Shown: in pieces, positions 6,753 through 8,537 of the stretch | How positions within the stretch are numbered: position 1 is the stretch's first letter | Layout: each line of letters begins with the position of its first letter | Assembly: GCA_020353135.1 (NCBI GenBank) | Contig: CP070688.1 | Span: 105,444-113,980, forward strand | From: Chloroflexota bacterium | GTDB taxonomy: Bacteria; Chloroflexota; Anaerolineae; Promineifilales; Promineifilaceae | Length of the DNA: 8,537 nt | Reading direction: 5' to 3' | Translations under genes and position numbers: made by a program | The notes under the pieces: generated by a model | Told to the model about the DNA's origin: nothing | Databases searched by the model: none | What the model saw: only the letters and a program-made list of their open reading frames with translations

Positions 6753-7436
6753 TCACAGCAAGCCTTGCTGCAGCTCGTCGATGAATGGCTCGTAGGCGCT
6801 CGTGTCCCGGCCATCCTGGGCGCGCGCGCAATAGTCCTGGGCGATCTGGCCTTGTTGCTCACGATTATAGTCACTATAGCGCTTTCCCGCAGCCCGGTCT
6901 TGTCGCAGTCCGTCTGGACCACCGTAGTCATAAGCCTGCCGGCCTAGCCGTGACTGGACCCACAAACCCTGGCCAATATAGACCGAGCCGACGCGTTCAT
7001 ACTGGCGGGTATGAGTCAACTCGTGAACCAGCATCGTTAGGTCTATGTCGCGTTTGTCAGGCATATTGATCGTGTACCAGGTGGCGAAAGCCCGGTTATT
7101 ATTCAGGCCGAAGGCGAGCCGCAGCAAGCCCCCTTGAGCGATGCGAACATCGTCGTATCGGATGGCCCCAGGACCCAGTACGGTCGTCGCCGTTTCAGTC
7201 TCCTCGGGAGCAAGCGGCCGCGTCTCGGTGGCCAGGCGCCAAAAGAGCTGACTGAACTCTGGCCCGCCGCTCAGGTCAAAGAGCGACCAGATCAGGGCGT
7301 GTAGCCAGGCGCCAAAAGCGGACAAGCCACTGGGCGGCCCGGTTATCAATACGCCAATCAGCCGTCCGGCGCGGCGCGGCGTCTCGCGGACCAGCTTCAG
7401 CGGTAAGGTCATGGTATTCCGTAATGCGCCAGCCAT
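6753..7436 (-). CDS. HELTH-motif putative zinc metallopeptidase, DUF4157-like (eCIS-associated type)
   Basis: 227 residues. The core is a gluzincin-like zinc site: HELTH at 138-142 followed by TRQYERVG, preceded by a beta-rich YDDVRIAQGG segment. Glu193 in NREQQGQIAQDY is a plausible third zinc ligand and resembles the NxEQQA motif seen after the zinc helix in related proteins. This layout is like DUF4157-type metallopeptidase domains, which mark proteins linked to extracellular contractile injection systems; the exact family is uncertain. Residues 26-56 are fairly hydrophobic, but no clear signal peptide or membrane segment is seen. The gene begins 5 bases after the stop of the upstream DUF922-like gene, so translation is probably coupled. 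The chosen ATG has only a close AAGG (3-base spacer); an ATG eight codons later (7412) is a real alternative and would remove MAGALRNT. The substrate is unknown. Confidence 0.75.
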   Translation of the reverse strand: MAGALRNTMTLPLKLVRETPRRAGRLIGVLITGPPSGLSAFGAWLHALIWSLFDLSGGPEFSQLFWRLATETRPLAPEETETATTVLGPGAIRYDDVRIAQGGLLRLAFGLNNNRAFATWYTINMPDKRDIDLTMLVHELTHTRQYERVGSVYIGQGLWVQSRLGRQAYDYGGPDGLRQDRAAGKRYSDYNREQQGQIAQDYCARAQDGRDTSAYEPFIDELQQGLL

Positions 7437-7441
7437 CAGCC

Positions 7442-8537
7442 TTACTCACATACTCCTTTCTCGGGATGCAGCAGCGCGTCGACAGAAGCGCCGTGATCGC
7501 AGCCATCGTGGATCTTCTGGAGCCGTTTTTGCAGCTCCTTCGCCTTGGCTTCCAGCTTGGCCTTCAGTTCTTCTGGGTTGTTTCCTTCTATTACCGTGTC
7601 CTCTTCGCCCAGGTTCTCGATGAACTTATTGGCCTTGTCGACATGGGCCTCCTGCTCGTGCACGCGCGTCTGGCCCATGAATCTGTCCCACTCTTTCTGG
7701 GCGGCCGGGCAGGCCTCGTTGTAATCGGTCCAGCGCGGCAGATGTACTTCGACGTCGACGGTGATCCACTTGACCTTGATGAACATCGTGCCGTCTTCTC
7801 TTTTCTGGGGCACGACCTTGCCGTCGATGGTGATTGGCGCCCTGGTTTCGGCCGCATGGTCGCCAAAATGCTTCAGCGGCTGGCGCAGATCCTCCAGCGT
7901 CTTGCCGGAAACATCATAGGGAACTTCTTTGGCGTCCTTGATAGCGCCATATCCCGCGCCGTTGGTGCCGCCGCCCTTGCCCTTTTGTCGCTGAACAGTC
8001 CCAGCCGGAACACTGGCGTTCCGGTTCGGGACACTGGCTGTTCTTGCGCCTTCCGTTTTGACTCCCGCGAGAAGCGCCCCGGCCGGAAGACGCTGCACAT
8101 AATCGTTATTTATATGACCGTTAACCCGGCCATGTTCTGGCTGGCTGCCGGCCGCCGTCCGCACATCGTTCTTGTGGATTTCGGCGCCATTCGCGTGCTT
8201 CGCCATCGCGCTATCCACCGCCAGAATGCGCCGTATCGACCGTTCTGGCCTGTCTTGGCGCTCATCTTTCGCGACCCTCTGAGCGGTCTCGCCGGCCTCG
8301 GCCGCGCTGCCTGCTTGTTCGGCGCCCTCTTCGCCGCCGACGATGTCCCCCAGTCGGCGCACCACGCGTGTGGCCTTGCTCAAGATCCAGTCCAGGACCG
8401 AGTCGACCGGCGCTCTAACGCGCTCGACGATACCCCTGATTTTGCCGACCAGGTCGCCCAGGCCTACCAGATTGGCCAGGAAACTGATGGCCGTCGGGAT
8501 GGACGTGGCTAACGCTTGTTCGATCATCCCCGCCGCC
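7442..8537 (-). CDS. C-terminal part of a putative eCIS-associated protein with a DUF922-like metallopeptidase domain (5' end outside the window)
   Basis: The reading frame is open to the window edge, and the residues before the first visible ATG (8527) are in frame, so that ATG is probably internal. Counting from it, residues 1-60 are an amphipathic helical region (IPTAISFLANLVGLGDL, then VRAPVDSVLDW). From memory it resembles the middle of DUF4157-containing eCIS proteins. Residues 65-200 are a polar, low-complexity linker including a VQRQ motif. Residues 204-346 resemble DUF922: YDVSGKT 204-210, VKW near 252-254, LPRW 263-266, then a His-Glu motif at 290-295 and a closing helix with DGCDHG near 341-346. 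The motif is HEQEAH, one residue longer than the usual HExxH, so catalysis is uncertain. It heads the visible cluster and nearly abuts the HELTH gene. A role as injected effector or processing protease is inference; the DUF4157 domain itself is not in view. Confidence 0.7.
   Translation of the reverse strand, partial: AAGMIEQALATSIPTAISFLANLVGLGDLVGKIRGIVERVRAPVDSVLDWILSKATRVVRRLGDIVGGEEGAEQAGSAAEAGETAQRVAKDERQDRPERSIRRILAVDSAMAKHANGAEIHKNDVRTAAGSQPEHGRVNGHINNDYVQRLPAGALLAGVKTEGARTASVPNRNASVPAGTVQRQKGKGGGTNGAGYGAIKDAKEVPYDVSGKTLEDLRQPLKHFGDHAAETRAPITIDGKVVPQKREDGTMFIKVKWITVDVEVHLPRWTDYNEACPAAQKEWDRFMGQTRVHEQEAHVDKANKFIENLGEEDTVIEGNNPEELKAKLEAKAKELQKRLQKIHDGCDHGASVDALLHPEKGVCE

Noticed and set aside
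7424..8512. A 362-codon open frame on the plus strand
   Set aside because: It mirrors the minus-strand gene almost exactly. Only the minus-strand translation gives recognisable motifs (YDVSGKT, LPRW, HEQEAH) and continues past the window edge; the plus frame is a GC-rich shadow.

Overview
The window looks like a piece of a GC-rich chromosome from Chloroflexota (Anaerolineae/Caldilineae type). This is inferred from style. The solute-binding lipoprotein has a Thr/Glu/Val-rich 'VEVTRIVVETEVVEI' linker after its lipid anchor. The large Ser/Thr kinase ends in a P-T-A-T-P-rich stalk with calcium-type DxDxDG repeats. Both are common in that phylum. All six supported genes lie on the minus strand, so the window reads from right to left.

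Right part (8537 to 2441): a tight four-gene cluster with gaps of 5, 34 and 60 bases. It starts with the 3' part of a gene whose product ends in a DUF922-like putative metallopeptidase domain. The visible upstream part of that protein resembles what I remember of eCIS-associated DUF4157 proteins. Next comes a 227-residue protein with a clear HELTH zinc-peptidase motif, then a 322-residue fusion of an FHA domain to a P2 gpI-like phage tail/baseplate domain, then a 1082-residue membrane-spanning Ser/Thr kinase. The kinase also has its own FHA domain, two Ig-like domains, one membrane segment, calcium-type repeats and a DNRLRE-like surface domain. The most economical reading is the edge of an extracellular contractile injection system (eCIS) locus with a possible effector, a second peptidase, a baseplate-type part, and a phospho-threonine signalling pair (kinase plus FHA-tagged structural protein). 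This parallels the PpkA/Fha control of type VI secretion. The sheath, tube and ATPase genes are not in the window, so the eCIS assignment is inference.

Middle (2157 to 2440): an intergenic junction. It holds a weak terminator-like hairpin after the kinase, a perfect-consensus sigma-70-type promoter (TTGACA, 16-base spacer, TATAAT), an 11-base inverted repeat that straddles the start site and may be an operator, a leader of about 170 bases and a purine-rich ribosome binding site.

Left part (2156 to 1): a separate transcription unit for oligopeptide-type ABC uptake. It contains a 659-residue family 5 solute-binding lipoprotein with a GTG start and, at the window edge, the first 18 to 19 codons of an OppD/DppD-type ATPase, also with a GTG start. 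Nothing seen connects this transporter functionally to the injection-system-like cluster.
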